Shown here piece by piece: positions 9,179-17,901 of a DNA stretch of 64,000 nt. Source of the DNA: Alicyclobacillus tolerans (GTDB lineage Bacteria; Bacillota; Bacilli; Alicyclobacillales; Alicyclobacillaceae); assembly GCF_021739485.1 (NCBI RefSeq), contig NZ_JAJFNK010000019.1:41428-105427 (forward strand), in the 5' to 3' direction. Every line of letters begins with the position of its first letter. Position 1 is the stretch's first letter. The translations under genes and the position numbers were made by a program. The notes under the pieces are model-generated. The model saw nothing but the letters and a program-made list of their open reading frames with translations. It did not search any database and was not told where the DNA came from.

Positions 9179-9670
9179 TTGTTGTCGATATCCATGGCTG
9201 TGGCGTCCCTGGTTCGCGATCTGGTACTAGTCAGCGGTTATGTGAATCAATCCTTTCCCCAACCCCTCTCGAAAGAGAAGGAAAAAAAGTACTTCGAGCG
9301 CTGGCAAATGGGTGACCGGGAAGCTTACCATGCGCTCATAGAACACAACCTCCGCCTTGTGGCCCACGTGGCCAAAAAATTTGATTCCTCTGGCATCGAT
9401 CACGACGATTTGATTTCCATTGGCACGGTGGGCCTCATCAAAGCCGTCGAAACCTTTCAACCGACCAAGGGCACCAAGTTTGCGACCTATGCCGCGCGCT
9501 GCATTCAAAATGAGATTCTCATGCAACTGCGCGCGCAAAAGAAAACTCGAAAGGACGTCTCGCTCAACAGTCCCATCGGCACCGACAAGGAGGGAAATGA
9601 GTTTCACCCCTGGCCTTATCGGTTCAAACTTGGCTATTTGGAAAGGGAACAAAGTGGTTTTGGTAGGTAG
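9179..9670 (+). CDS. sigK: Sporulation sigma factor K, N-terminal part, interrupted by DNA element
   Basis: The first part of pro-sigma-K, the late mother-cell sigma factor. The TTG at 9179 lies seven bases after a perfect GGAGGTGA and gives a 20-residue hydrophobic pro-sequence ending just before [10 protein letters not shown], the conserved mature N-terminus. Region 2 follows: [27 protein letters not shown] and [13 protein letters not shown]. Homology stops at DKEGNE (base 9600). The next 23 residues to the stop at 9670 are unrelated to sigma factors and come from the element. The missing region 4 is at 26973-27285 in the compatible frame. As it stands the gene can make only a truncated 163-residue product; excision of the element would give 244 residues. 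Confidence 0.95.
   Translation: MLSISMAVASLVRDLVLVSGYVNQSFPQPLSKEKEKKYFERWQMGDREAYHALIEHNLRLVAHVAKKFDSSGIDHDDLISIGTVGLIKAVETFQPTKGTKFATYAARCIQNEILMQLRAQKKTRKDVSLNSPIGTDKEGNEFHPWPYRFKLGYLEREQSGFGR
9591..9600 (+). repeat. Left recombination core (AGGGAAATGA) in sigK
   Basis: The 10 bp AGGGAAATGA ends exactly where sigma-K homology stops. It is identical to 26963-26972 and in the same reading phase (split codon, then GGA AAT GA). It is the presumed crossover site for the serine recombinase at the right end of the element. Confidence 0.85.
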
Positions 9671-10667
9671 TCAGCGATGTTTTGAACGCGGCCTGGAAGC
9701 TGTTGCTCACGGAGTGTTTGGCTCCGTTTAAAAACTGTTGATACTGCGTTGGGCCAAATTCGCGAACAAGGCGGGAGACCGCTAAATCGTCTTCCCATTC
9801 CGCGTTGTAGGACGCACCGAGAACCTGAGCTGTGGACGCCGCCAAGGGAAGCAATTTCTTGGCCTGAATGGCTGCGTGAAGTTGTTGGTTGAACGCATGG
9901 GATATCTGCAGGGCCGAAGAAGGATTGACCTGCTGTTGCGCCTGCATGCCGTCCATCCAAGCGGTTCCCTCCTGAATCCAAGTCGGGAGTACGCGACTTA
10001 GACCGGCTTGGTTTAAACCGACCAGGGTGATTTCGTGCGTCAACACGTTCGCGAGGTCGGATTGACTGTGCAAGTTGTATAGAGGAATCCATACGGTCGT
10101 GTCGACGGCAATACCTTCGGTTTCCGACATGAGATTGAAGACCTGTGACGAAGCGACCCCTGCCTTCTCTAACGCATGCTTGTACGCGTGGGGAGAAGAA
10201 AAAAGAACAAGGTATGTATCTTTCGGTGCATGCCCCAAATTTTTTTCGATTACAGGCGACGAAACGTCCTGGAGCAGTTGGGCGGCCAACTGTACGTCTG
10301 TCTCGGAGACACCTGCGTCCCCCGCACTGACTACGTTCCCGTTTGCAAGGACGTCGCTGTTGTCACTCGTAACACCTGGCAACTGCTTGATGTGAAACCG
10401 CCCAGCAATGCCGGTATCGATCATTTCCCCCAAGCCGCCTCCAGCTGGATTGTCAGAACTAAAGTTGTTGTCCATCTGATTGTACTGCCAAGGGTCAAAA
10501 CGACCCGACGCAATCATCTGTGCAATGGTTGCGACTTCAATTGAGATCTGCTGCTCCACGGCAACGAGTTGCTGGGAGAAATCCTGCATCATGTCTTGTG
10601 GACTGAACCCAGGGTGCAATCCCAACGCAGACAGAGCAACTCCCGCAAGCACGATGTGCTTTGTCAC
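9624..10667 (-). CDS. Secreted MA-type (M1/M48-like) peptidase homologue with degenerate HExxH
   Basis: A protein of about 347 residues with a signal peptide (Lys, then [13 protein letters not shown]). The GTG at 10667 is chosen because AGGAGATGGAGA lies just before it; an ATG at 10691 would overlap that site. The C-terminal half resembles peptidase MA-like domains: [11 protein letters not shown] aligns with the usual LTHELTHxxL zinc site, and [11 protein letters not shown] matches the downstream LPxWLxEGxA glutamate motif. The second zinc His of HExxH is Leu here (HEITL), so normal metallopeptidase activity is doubtful. It lies 24 bp inside the left end of the sigK element and overlaps the chimeric tail of the truncated sigK frame. 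Confidence 0.75.
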   Translation of the reverse strand: MTKHIVLAGVALSALGLHPGFSPQDMMQDFSQQLVAVEQQISIEVATIAQMIASGRFDPWQYNQMDNNFSSDNPAGGGLGEMIDTGIAGRFHIKQLPGVTSDNSDVLANGNVVSAGDAGVSETDVQLAAQLLQDVSSPVIEKNLGHAPKDTYLVLFSSPHAYKHALEKAGVASSQVFNLMSETEGIAVDTTVWIPLYNLHSQSDLANVLTHEITLVGLNQAGLSRVLPTWIQEGTAWMDGMQAQQQVNPSSALQISHAFNQQLHAAIQAKKLLPLAASTAQVLGASYNAEWEDDLAVSRLVREFGPTQYQQFLNGAKHSVSNSFQAAFKTSLTTYQNHFVPFPNSQV

Positions 10668-10772
10668 CGTTCTCCATCTCCTCGTGCACATTCTCGCAGT
10701 CCATCATACAAGCTGTACTTCAAAATTGGATTGAATGCCGCATTGTGTAATCGCCTTGCAGCGTGTCGAGCA

Positions 10773-10790
10773 ATTAGGGTTTTTCCTGAT
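10773..10790 (+). promoter_or_regulatory. Inverted-repeat operator candidate upstream of the TSUP exporter
   Basis: ATTAGGGTTTTTCCTGAT forms an imperfect palindrome (ATTAGG / CCTGAT, six-base spacer) 63 bp before the exporter start. The same half-sites occur twice upstream of cydA at 16427-16460. Confidence 0.5.
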
Positions 10791-10853
10791 GTTCGTCCGA
10801 TACCCGGCATAGTACCATTCTAGTTGTTCGAGGAGGGATGACACAAACAGACT

Positions 10854-11675
10854 ATGAGTAGCTTACAAATTGGACTATCTATATTGTCTGGTGGAATCGT
10901 CGGTTTCGCTTTAGGGCTGCTTGGAGGGGGTGGGTCAATCCTTGCGGTGCCCCTTCTGCTGTATTTGGTGGGCATTCACGACCCGCACGTCGTCATTGGC
11001 AGCACGGCCTTAGCAGTGGCCGTGAACGCGTATCTCAACCTAATCCCGCATGCGAAGAGCGGGAACGTGCAGTGGGCCAACGCAGTTTTCTTCGCTCTGT
11101 TCGGCGCAGTTGGAGCATACGCCGGTTCGCTCATTGGCAAAGCGTTCCCCTCGAAAAGTATTTTGTTTCTTTTCGCGATTTTAATGCTGGTGATGGCTTA
11201 TCGCATGATGCGAGGCGGAGTCAAAGGCCGCGGACGCGAACAAGGGGGGGTGGACCTCAAGGAGTTATCGCCGGCGGACAAGGTTCGCCGCTATCTCAAA
11301 CTGGCTGGAACCGCGCTCGTCGTGGGAAGCTTGTCTGGATTCTTCGGAATCGGAGGCGGGTTTTTAATCGTGCCAGCCCTGATGTTTGCCACCTCAATGC
11401 CGATGATTCAAGCCATTGGCACCTCCCTGTTTTCAGTCGGGACGTTTGGCCTGACTACGGCCGTCAGCTACGGACTCTCTGGACTCATCGACTGGTCCGT
11501 CGTCTTCTGGTTTATCGGCGGAGGAGTTGCCGGCGGACTTTTTGGTGCAGCGCTCGCGCGCAAGTTGAGCCGACAAAGGCAGACGCTCAACTACGTGTTT
11601 TCCAGCGTGATCGCGGTAGTGGCCATGTACATGCTCGTCGTCAACTTACAGGCCTTACATCTTCACGTCGGATAA
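10854..11675 (+). CDS. TSUP (TauE/SafE) family sulfite/sulfonate-type exporter
   Basis: A 273-residue membrane protein with about eight hydrophobic helices. The two TSUP repeats are visible: GGIVGFALGLLGGGGSILAVP near the N-terminus and GSLSGFFGIGGGFLIVPAL near residue 160, the latter the classic GFFGxGGGxxxVP motif. A charged cytoplasmic loop (about 118-145) separates them. The AGGAGGG at 10831 is 16 bp from the ATG, rather far, but no closer in-frame start exists. It is the first gene of a run with sulfide:quinone oxidoreductase and a persulfide dioxygenase fusion. Export of sulfite or thiosulfate made by these enzymes is a reasonable inference, not shown by sequence. Confidence 0.85.
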   Translation: MSSLQIGLSILSGGIVGFALGLLGGGGSILAVPLLLYLVGIHDPHVVIGSTALAVAVNAYLNLIPHAKSGNVQWANAVFFALFGAVGAYAGSLIGKAFPSKSILFLFAILMLVMAYRMMRGGVKGRGREQGGVDLKELSPADKVRRYLKLAGTALVVGSLSGFFGIGGGFLIVPALMFATSMPMIQAIGTSLFSVGTFGLTTAVSYGLSGLIDWSVVFWFIGGGVAGGLFGAALARKLSRQRQTLNYVFSSVIAVVAMYMLVVNLQALHLHVG

Positions 11676-11760
11676 GAACGGCAAGTCCGCTCATCAGCGT
11701 GCACCACACAGAGACACTGCGTTGAAGCGATGCGCAGACCATAGAGAGAGGTGAACGTTC

Positions 11761-12957
11761 ATGTTGCACAAATCACATTACAAAATCGTCATTGTCGGGG
11801 GTGGTGCCGGGGGAATTTCGGCAGCTGCCCGGCTGCTCAAAGCATCGAATCTGCACGGCGAAATCGCCATCGTGGACCCGGCAGACAAGCACTACTACCA
11901 GCCCCTGTGGACCTTGGTCGGCGCTGGAGAGGTGAAAAAGGAGGTAACTCAGCGCGAGCAGTCATCGGTCATTCCTGAGGGCGCCGTGTGGCTTCAAGAC
12001 GCAGTGGCAGCATTTTTCCCGGAAGAAAACCAAGTCGTCACAAAGTCTGGCCAAACCATCAGGTACGATTACCTCGTCGTCGCACCTGGGCTGCAAATCG
12101 ATTGGGACAAGGTTAAAGGCCTTAAGGAAAACATCGGAAAAAACGGGGTCTGCAGCAACTACGCGTATGAGTATGCAGACAGCACCTGGGAAAACATTCA
12201 CAACTTCAAGGGAGGTACGGCCATCTTCACAGCCCCGAACACTCCCATCAAATGCGGCGGAGCACCTCAAAAAATCATGTATTTGGCCGAACACTACTTT
12301 CGCAAAGCAGGCGTTCGGGACAAATCGGACGTGGTGTTCGCGTCGGGTGGAACCATCATCTTCGGTGTCAAAAAGTATGCCCGAACGCTGAGCAAAATCG
12401 TTGAGCAAAGAAACATTCAAACGCAATTCAGGCGCAACCTCGTCGAAATTGACGGCAACTCCAGGCAAGCGATTTTTGAAAACCTGGAGACCAAAGAGAA
12501 AATCGCCATGCACTACGACATGATTCACGTGGTTCCGCCGATGAGCTCACCGGACTTCATTAAAGCCAGCCCACTGGCGGACGAAGCAGGCTGGGTCGAT
12601 GTCGACAAGTACACCCTGCAGCACAAGCGCTATAAAAACGTCTTTGGCATTGGCGATGCCAGCAATCTGCCGACCTCCAAAACTGGGGCAGCCATCCGCA
12701 AACAAGCGCCTGTGCTGGCGGCTAACCTGCTTGCCACCATGCAGGAAAAGCCCTTGACCGCGCGTTACAACGGCTACACGTCGTGTCCGTTAGTCACCGG
12801 ATACGGGCGGTTGGTTCTGGCAGAGTTTGACTACGACAACAACCCAGCCGAAACGTTTCCGTTCGACCAGTCCAAGGAACGCTTTAGTATGTACGTACTG
12901 AAGAAAAACATGCTGCCCGTCCTGTACTGGAACGGCATGCTTAAAGGCCACATGTAA
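11761..12957 (+). CDS. sqr: Sulfide:quinone oxidoreductase (FAD-dependent, type II-like)
   Basis: A 398-residue membrane-peripheral flavoprotein that oxidises sulfide and passes electrons to quinone. The FAD-binding IVGGGAGGISAA is at residues 11-22, the second flavin segment YDYLVVAPG at 102-110, and VFGIGDASNLPTSKTGAA carries the third. Cysteines that could form the catalytic pair are C165 (IKCGGAPQK) and C342 (YTSCPLVTGYG); C131 is also present. The SCPLVTGYG ending is typical of the mitochondrial-like type II enzymes. The ATG follows AGAGGTGA. Neighbours are the TSUP exporter upstream and the persulfide dioxygenase fusion 38 bp downstream, a standard order for sulfide detoxification or oxidation. 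Quinol would go to the nearby cytochrome bd. Confidence 0.93.
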   Translation: MLHKSHYKIVIVGGGAGGISAAARLLKASNLHGEIAIVDPADKHYYQPLWTLVGAGEVKKEVTQREQSSVIPEGAVWLQDAVAAFFPEENQVVTKSGQTIRYDYLVVAPGLQIDWDKVKGLKENIGKNGVCSNYAYEYADSTWENIHNFKGGTAIFTAPNTPIKCGGAPQKIMYLAEHYFRKAGVRDKSDVVFASGGTIIFGVKKYARTLSKIVEQRNIQTQFRRNLVEIDGNSRQAIFENLETKEKIAMHYDMIHVVPPMSSPDFIKASPLADEAGWVDVDKYTLQHKRYKNVFGIGDASNLPTSKTGAAIRKQAPVLAANLLATMQEKPLTARYNGYTSCPLVTGYGRLVLAEFDYDNNPAETFPFDQSKERFSMYVLKKNMLPVLYWNGMLKGHM

Positions 12958-12995
12958 CAAATACCTTAAACCACTTCATGAGGAGGCGTTTTATT

Positions 12996-14126
12996 GTGAA
13001 ATCGCTTACAGTCAAGCAACTGCATCAAGCTATGCAAACTCAAGACGGTGTGTTTTTGCTGGATGTGCGGGCAGCCAACGCGTACCAGGACTGGCGGATT
13101 CAAGACAAGGGCGTCGTATCTGCCAACATCCAAAACTCCAAGCTGAAAGAATTTGGCCCAGAAGCCTATCCTGAAATTCCGAAGGACAAGCAGGTCGTCA
13201 CGGTCTGCGCCAAGGGCGTTGCGGCCCAGGAAGCGGCTGAAATGCTCCTGGATAAAGGTTACGACGCGATGTACCTTGAAGGCGGAATGCAGGCGTGGAG
13301 CGAGTACTACTACCCCTCTTTGGTCAACGCTTCCGACGACTTGAAGCTGTTGCAAGTCCTGCGTCCCGCTAAAGGCTGCTTGTCGTACTTCTTGGTTTCC
13401 CAGGGCGAAGCCGTCGTCGTCGACCCGGCGCGCCACACTCAGGTGTATTTAGACCTGGCCAAAGAACACGGTGTAGAAATCCGCCATATCCTGGACACCC
13501 ATTTGCACGCAGACCACATTACCGGGGGACACGACCTGGCCGCCCAGACTGGGGCACAGTACTGGATTTCAGCCAGCGAAATGAAAGAAGCCAACCGGTC
13601 CTACCATGCCTTGACGGACGGACTAAAACTGGAGTTCGGCGCGGCAACCCTTGAGGTCATCGCGGTCCCGACCCCTGGCCATACTCCCGGCAGCACGTCG
13701 TTTTTGGTGAACAACCAGTACCTGTTGTCCGGAGACACCGTTTTCGTCAATGGACTGGGGCGCCCCGACCTCGGCGGAAAAGCCCAAGAATGGGCGAAGA
13801 TGCTCTACAACACCGTCATGACGAAGCTCAACCAATTGTCTGATGACATGATTGTGCTGCCTTCCCACTATTCCGATTACCGGGAAGTGACGGACGAAGG
13901 CTATGTGGGCGCTGTGCTCGGAGACCTGCGTGCGGAAAACGACTTGGTTTCCGGCGGAAACAACGAGGCCCAATTCACAGATGCGGTCGCAAGCCACAAC
14001 GGCGCCACGCCGCCGAACTACGAAACCATTATCTCGATCAATCGCGGCATCACCACGGTGACCGACCAGGAGGCCTCTGACCTCGAAGTCGGCCCGAACC
14101 GTTGCGCAGTCAAGCACCTGGCGTAA
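12996..14126 (+). CDS. Rhodanese-persulfide dioxygenase (MBL-fold) fusion
   Basis: A 376-residue two-domain sulfur enzyme. The GTG at 12996 is used because AGGAGG at 12981 stands nine bases away; the ATG at 12978 overlaps that site. The N-terminal rhodanese domain (residues 1-105) has the sulfur-carrying C71 in VCAKGVAA. The second domain is ETHE1-like: HLHADH at 169-174, TPGHTPGS, then SGDTVFVNGLGRPDLGG, giving the His/Asp ligands for a single iron. Such enzymes oxidise glutathione-type or other low-molecular-weight persulfide to sulfite, and rhodanese can pass sulfane sulfur to thiosulfate. The domain order is the reverse of CstB and of PRF-type fusions. It sits directly after sqr and before a strong terminator. 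Confidence 0.88.
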   Translation: MKSLTVKQLHQAMQTQDGVFLLDVRAANAYQDWRIQDKGVVSANIQNSKLKEFGPEAYPEIPKDKQVVTVCAKGVAAQEAAEMLLDKGYDAMYLEGGMQAWSEYYYPSLVNASDDLKLLQVLRPAKGCLSYFLVSQGEAVVVDPARHTQVYLDLAKEHGVEIRHILDTHLHADHITGGHDLAAQTGAQYWISASEMKEANRSYHALTDGLKLEFGAATLEVIAVPTPGHTPGSTSFLVNNQYLLSGDTVFVNGLGRPDLGGKAQEWAKMLYNTVMTKLNQLSDDMIVLPSHYSDYREVTDEGYVGAVLGDLRAENDLVSGGNNEAQFTDAVASHNGATPPNYETIISINRGITTVTDQEASDLEVGPNRCAVKHLA

Positions 14127-14224
14127 TCCGCAGCGGCGGTGTCGCCCGCCAGCGGGGACGCACCCCGGAAGACCACGCACCCGGGGCACGTCCGCGAGAA
14201 GACGCTCTGTCGAGTGAAGATGCC

Positions 14225-14260
14225 CCCCGCATCCTGCCATGGGTTGGGATGCGGGGTTTT
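14225..14260 (+). terminator. Rho-independent terminator after the sulfide oxidation genes
   Basis: A perfect 10 bp stem, CCCCGCATCC / GGATGCGGGG, with a 12-base loop and a TTTT run. It ends the plus-strand operon and separates it from the convergent response regulator. Confidence 0.88.
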
Positions 14261-14288
14261 CCCATACCCACACCACTGCATCCATGGC

Positions 14289-14957
14289 TTATGGCATGCC
14301 GCGCATAATTAAATCGTGGTTCACAGCGTATTGAATCAAATCCGCTCGCGAATCCGCGCCAATGCGCTCGATGATATGCGCCCGATGCGCTTCGACCGTC
14401 TTGATGCTGATGTGCAGGCGGTCGGCAATTTCTTTGTTGGTGTGTCCAAGCGCAATCAGGGTGAGAACTTCGGTTTCCCTAGGCGACAAAAGCTGCGCCG
14501 TCTCCTTGTTCGGGTTGTTCAGGTGCATGAACACGCGCTTGCGCAAGGGGTCTGGCAGGCGGGCCGGAAGATACGGCGGGGCACCGGGCGTCGAAGTGGC
14601 GTGAATCGCCTTGATAATTTCGTCGCTGCTGTCGTGTTTGAACAGCACACCGGACGCCCCCGCTTCCAGCATCCGTTCAATGTGCGCTTCGTCGTCAAGC
14701 ATGGTCAACATGATGACCCGGGTGTTTGGAAGTGCCTCGCGAATGCGGCGAGTTGCCGTGATCCCGTCGATTCCCTTCGGCATGTGCACGTCCATTAACA
14801 CAACCTGCGGCTGCAATTTGAAGGCAACAGGAAGGGCTTCATCTCCGGTCTGGGCCTCTCCCACGACTTTTAGGCCAGGCTCTTCCTCCAACAGCGCGCG
14901 TATGCCTTGCCGGACTAAAACGTGATCGTCGACAAGCAATATGGTGATTTCCCCCAC
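14289..14957 (-). CDS. NarL/FixJ-type response regulator
   Basis: A 222-residue response regulator. The GTG at 14957 follows GGAGGCGG and starts the receiver domain at its usual place; the longer frame to 15062 overlaps the kinase gene. In the receiver, LVDDH carries the acidic pair and D56 in VVLMDVHMP is the phosphoacceptor. The C-terminal LuxR-type helix-turn-helix begins LSPRETEVLTLIALG and contains the recognition segment IADRLHISIKTVEAH. It follows the cognate kinase by 82 bp and probably forms one transcript with it. The position between sulfide oxidation genes and cydAB, together with shared palindromes before both, makes it the best candidate for their common regulator. Confidence 0.92.
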   Translation of the reverse strand: MGEITILLVDDHVLVRQGIRALLEEEPGLKVVGEAQTGDEALPVAFKLQPQVVLMDVHMPKGIDGITATRRIREALPNTRVIMLTMLDDEAHIERMLEAGASGVLFKHDSSDEIIKAIHATSTPGAPPYLPARLPDPLRKRVFMHLNNPNKETAQLLSPRETEVLTLIALGHTNKEIADRLHISIKTVEAHRAHIIERIGADSRADLIQYAVNHDLIMRGMP

Positions 14958-15039
14958 GGAACCGCCTCCGGATTTCAAAATTTCGCGACTTTCTTGGATT
15001 TGTGTGTGAAGGCGTCCACCGACTCCTTCTGGTCTCTCA

Positions 15040-16317
15040 CTACGGGTTCTCGATGTCCGCACTGGCCGGTTGCGCGTTTAAAGCCTCAACCGATGTGATC
15101 GAAACTCCGGCAGCGCCGGTCATCAAGGGCAATTCAAGCTGAATTGCCGTACCGGCCCCAGGCGAACTGAATACCCGGAAATTGCTTTGGATGGCCCGCG
15201 ATCGTTCCTCCATGTTGCGCAAGCCATAACCCGTGATGTCCTCCCGCAGTCCCAGGCGAAACCCACGGCCGTTGTCCTCGACCCGAAGCACAGCTCGACT
15301 CGCCTGACGCTTAAGGTCAATGACAATGTCATCTGCACGTCCGTGCAAAATGGCGTTGTGCACAGCTTCTTGGACGATCCGGTAGAGATGGGCAGATACT
15401 TCCGGGGAAAATGGGGCTTCTTGACTGAAATCCGTGGTAAAGGTAACCGTGCGATGGGGAGTCGAAAGGGCCTCCGCTAGCGATCGCAGCGCCGCCACGA
15501 GACCCAAGCTGTACAGTACAGCCGGGTAAAGGGTCCGGGAGAGCGCACGGATTTCGTCGATGCTGGCTCTGACCTGGTCTTGAAGTTGGACAATTTTTTC
15601 TTTGACCGGAACGTCCTGTACCCTCCGGGACAAGTGCTCCATCGCCAACGAGATGGCGTACAGCGTCTGGGACACTCCGTCGTGCAGTTCCTGCGACAGA
15701 CGCTTGCGCTCTTCTTCCTGAACCTTCAAGGTGTGGTGCGTCAGCCGCCGGCTTAAACGCAGTTCCTCCTCTTGTTTCTCCCGGGTTACGTCGCGGATTG
15801 TGATGACCATGTCGCGGTTTCGCGAGCTGCCGCGCGGCAATAAAAACGTCCGGCTCATGCCGACGTCGACCCACCCGCCTGTCTTTGTGGGCAGCTGCGA
15901 CTCGAAGTAACTTCGCGAAGGGTCGCTGGCGAGCAGGCAGCGCTCCTGTCCCGGCGGAACCTCCCTATGCTGGCAGAACCGGCAGTATGGAATGGTCTCC
16001 TCCATCGTCCATCCGGTCATTCGCACAGCGGCCGGGTTCATGAAGGTAATGGTCCGCCGCGGGTTCATGACGATGATGCCGTCGCCAAGGAGAGTAAACA
16101 ACTCTCGAAAGCGTTCGCGCTCCAGCGTTCTTGTGGCGCGCGACTCAGTCAACAGCCATACCAGTGCCCCCGCAGCCAACACGAGCAGCAGTGCTGCGGC
16201 CAGACCAAACCACGCGTTGGAATACACCAGCAAGTCAAGGGTAAGCAAAGCACTGGCCGCAAGCACCAAGACCCACGTCATGCCAATCAGCCACTGTACT
16301 CGACGAAAGAGCTCCAC
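15040..16317 (-). CDS. Membrane sensor histidine kinase, PAS + HisKA_3 (NarX/NreB-like)
   Basis: A 425-residue kinase with two N-terminal membrane helices (about 9-31 and 36-56), a PAS domain (about 68-180) and a C-terminal kinase core. The phosphorylated His is H212 in SQELHDGVSQTLY, the HisKA_3 box used with NarL-type regulators. EAVHNAILHG is the N box and VEDNGRGF the G1 box. The PAS domain contains C112, C115 and C127 (CRFC...C), which could ligate iron-sulfur or act as a redox or sulfide switch; this is inference. It is divergent from cydA, with the shared palindromes lying between, and is followed by its response regulator. Confidence 0.9.
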   Translation of the reverse strand: MELFRRVQWLIGMTWVLVLAASALLTLDLLVYSNAWFGLAAALLLVLAAGALVWLLTESRATRTLERERFRELFTLLGDGIIVMNPRRTITFMNPAAVRMTGWTMEETIPYCRFCQHREVPPGQERCLLASDPSRSYFESQLPTKTGGWVDVGMSRTFLLPRGSSRNRDMVITIRDVTREKQEEELRLSRRLTHHTLKVQEEERKRLSQELHDGVSQTLYAISLAMEHLSRRVQDVPVKEKIVQLQDQVRASIDEIRALSRTLYPAVLYSLGLVAALRSLAEALSTPHRTVTFTTDFSQEAPFSPEVSAHLYRIVQEAVHNAILHGRADDIVIDLKRQASRAVLRVEDNGRGFRLGLREDITGYGLRNMEERSRAIQSNFRVFSSPGAGTAIQLELPLMTGAAGVSITSVEALNAQPASADIENP

Positions 16318-16426
16318 CGTCTGTCCCTCCGGAAAGCCGTATTGCTTTTACCGTTGTCTATTTGCGTGGAATCATACTCCACGACGTACGGGATGTAAAG
16401 GTTTTCTCCACACACACCCACAGCGC

Positions 16427-16460
16427 ATCAGGGTTTTACCCTAATCGGGTTTTCCCTGAT
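16427..16460. promoter_or_regulatory. Two overlapping palindromes upstream of cydA
   Basis: ATCAGGGTTTTACCCTAAT (16427-16445) and ATCGGGTTTTCCCTGAT (16444-16460) are adjoining inverted repeats built from ATCAGG-like half-sites. They lie 76 bp before cydA and about 110 bp before the divergent kinase gene. A related site stands before the TSUP exporter at 10773. Confidence 0.6.
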
Positions 16461-16536
16461 AGGACGCCAGAGGAAATCGCCGTAGCATGGACTTGCGAAG
16501 TCAAAGAAGTCAAAGCGGGAAAGGAGAGAAGGCCCC

Positions 16537-17901
16537 ATGTCACACGTTGTGATGGCAAGGGCGCTGTTCGGAATCACGTTGGGCTACCACATTTCGTACG
16601 CCACCATCTCCGTGGGCGCCCCATTGTTGATTTTGCTGGCGGAGGTCTTCAGCGTTCGTACGAAAAACCAGTACTACCGCCTCTTTGCGAAAAGAGTGAC
16701 CTTGGTCCTGGTGTTGTTGGTCGGTGTAGGTTTGGTGACGGGCACCACGGTGGCGGTGATGTTGTCGGTGCTGTGGCCAGGGTTCATGAAGACTGTTGGT
16801 CAAGTCATCAACCTTCCGTTTCAAATCGAGGTTTTTGCCTTCATGTTGGAATCCTTGTTTCTTGCCATTTACGTCTACGGAGGCGATCGGCTGTCGACAA
16901 CCGCCCGGATCCTTGCCAGTTCCCTCGTGGCCGTCGGAAGTGCGATGTCCGCCCTTTTGATTACAGATGTGAACGCATTCATGAACACTCCGACGGGATT
17001 TTCGATGCAAGACGGTCAAGTCGTCAATCCCCACCCTTGGCAAGCGATGTTCAATCCGGCGATGCCGACAGAACTGACACACGTACTGGTTTCTGCCTAC
17101 ATGGCCGTCGGATTCGTCTTCGCCGCCGCGGCCGCCAAAGGGCTGCTCAAACGCAACGCCTCTGCATTTGAACGGGAATACCACCGCCGTACCCTGAAAC
17201 TAACCATGTCCCTCGGTGGAATCATGGCCGTACTGACGGCGATTGTCGGCGACTTGTCCGGAAAGTTTTTAGCTCATTATCAACCGGAAAAACTGGCTGC
17301 CGCGGAAGGACTGTTTCACACTGTGAAGGGAGCACCGTTGGTTGTCGGCGGCATTGCAGACCCGTCTACACAAAGTGTCGTTGGCGGTCTGCCGATTCCG
17401 AACCTGCTTAGTTTTTTAGCGACGGATCGCTTCAACGGGACGGTTCAAGGTCTCGACGCCTTCCCGAAAGACACTTGGCCGCCGCTGGTCGTTCACGTGT
17501 TTTTCGACGTCATGGTCTCCATTGGAAGCTTCTCCATTGCCGTTGCGATGGTGTACTTCATTCTCAGCTGGAAAAACAAGTTTACTCGGGTTCCAAAGTG
17601 GCTTCTGCGCGTGATTTTTGTCACCGGATTCCTCGCCATGCTGGGTGTGGAAGATGGTTGGGTATTCGCGGAAATCGCCCGTCAGCCGTGGATGATTTAC
17701 GGTTTGATGACCGTCTCCCAGGCCGTCACGGCTAGCGCTGACGTCGGCTGGATGTTTGCTGGTTTCATGTCCCTGTTCACGGTGCTGTTAGCCGGAACCA
17801 TTTGGGCCCTGCGCACGTATTTTCGCCACCATCCTCTGCCCGGTCCGGACGCAGCCAGCAGCGACCCTGCCAAGACGCCAACGCGGGAGGTGACGGCATG
17901 A
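16537..17901 (+). CDS. cydA: Cytochrome bd quinol oxidase subunit I
   Basis: A 454-residue integral membrane protein with about nine helices, the haem-bearing subunit of the bd-type terminal oxidase. Expected ligands are present: H18 near the N-terminus (haem d/b595 side) and H182 in PTELTHVLVSAYM (haem b558 region). The proton-channel glutamates appear in FQIEVFAFMLESLFL, and GWVFAEIARQPW is the conserved late motif. The Q-loop is of the short kind, as in CIO-type and Geobacillus-type enzymes. GAGAGAAGG precedes the ATG. It overlaps cydB by 4 bp. It can oxidise the quinol produced by the nearby sulfide:quinone oxidoreductase. Confidence 0.95.
   Translation: MSHVVMARALFGITLGYHISYATISVGAPLLILLAEVFSVRTKNQYYRLFAKRVTLVLVLLVGVGLVTGTTVAVMLSVLWPGFMKTVGQVINLPFQIEVFAFMLESLFLAIYVYGGDRLSTTARILASSLVAVGSAMSALLITDVNAFMNTPTGFSMQDGQVVNPHPWQAMFNPAMPTELTHVLVSAYMAVGFVFAAAAAKGLLKRNASAFEREYHRRTLKLTMSLGGIMAVLTAIVGDLSGKFLAHYQPEKLAAAEGLFHTVKGAPLVVGGIADPSTQSVVGGLPIPNLLSFLATDRFNGTVQGLDAFPKDTWPPLVVHVFFDVMVSIGSFSIAVAMVYFILSWKNKFTRVPKWLLRVIFVTGFLAMLGVEDGWVFAEIARQPWMIYGLMTVSQAVTASADVGWMFAGFMSLFTVLLAGTIWALRTYFRHHPLPGPDAASSDPAKTPTREVTA

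Noticed and set aside
9601..9670. Tail of the truncated sigK frame as a functional domain
   Set aside because: The 23 residues after the core are unrelated to sigma factors and overlap the end of the opposite-strand peptidase gene; they are read-through into the element.
16540..17184. 214-residue antisense frame over cydA
   Set aside because: It is the complement of a well-supported gene with high GC at third positions, and has no recognisable protein features.
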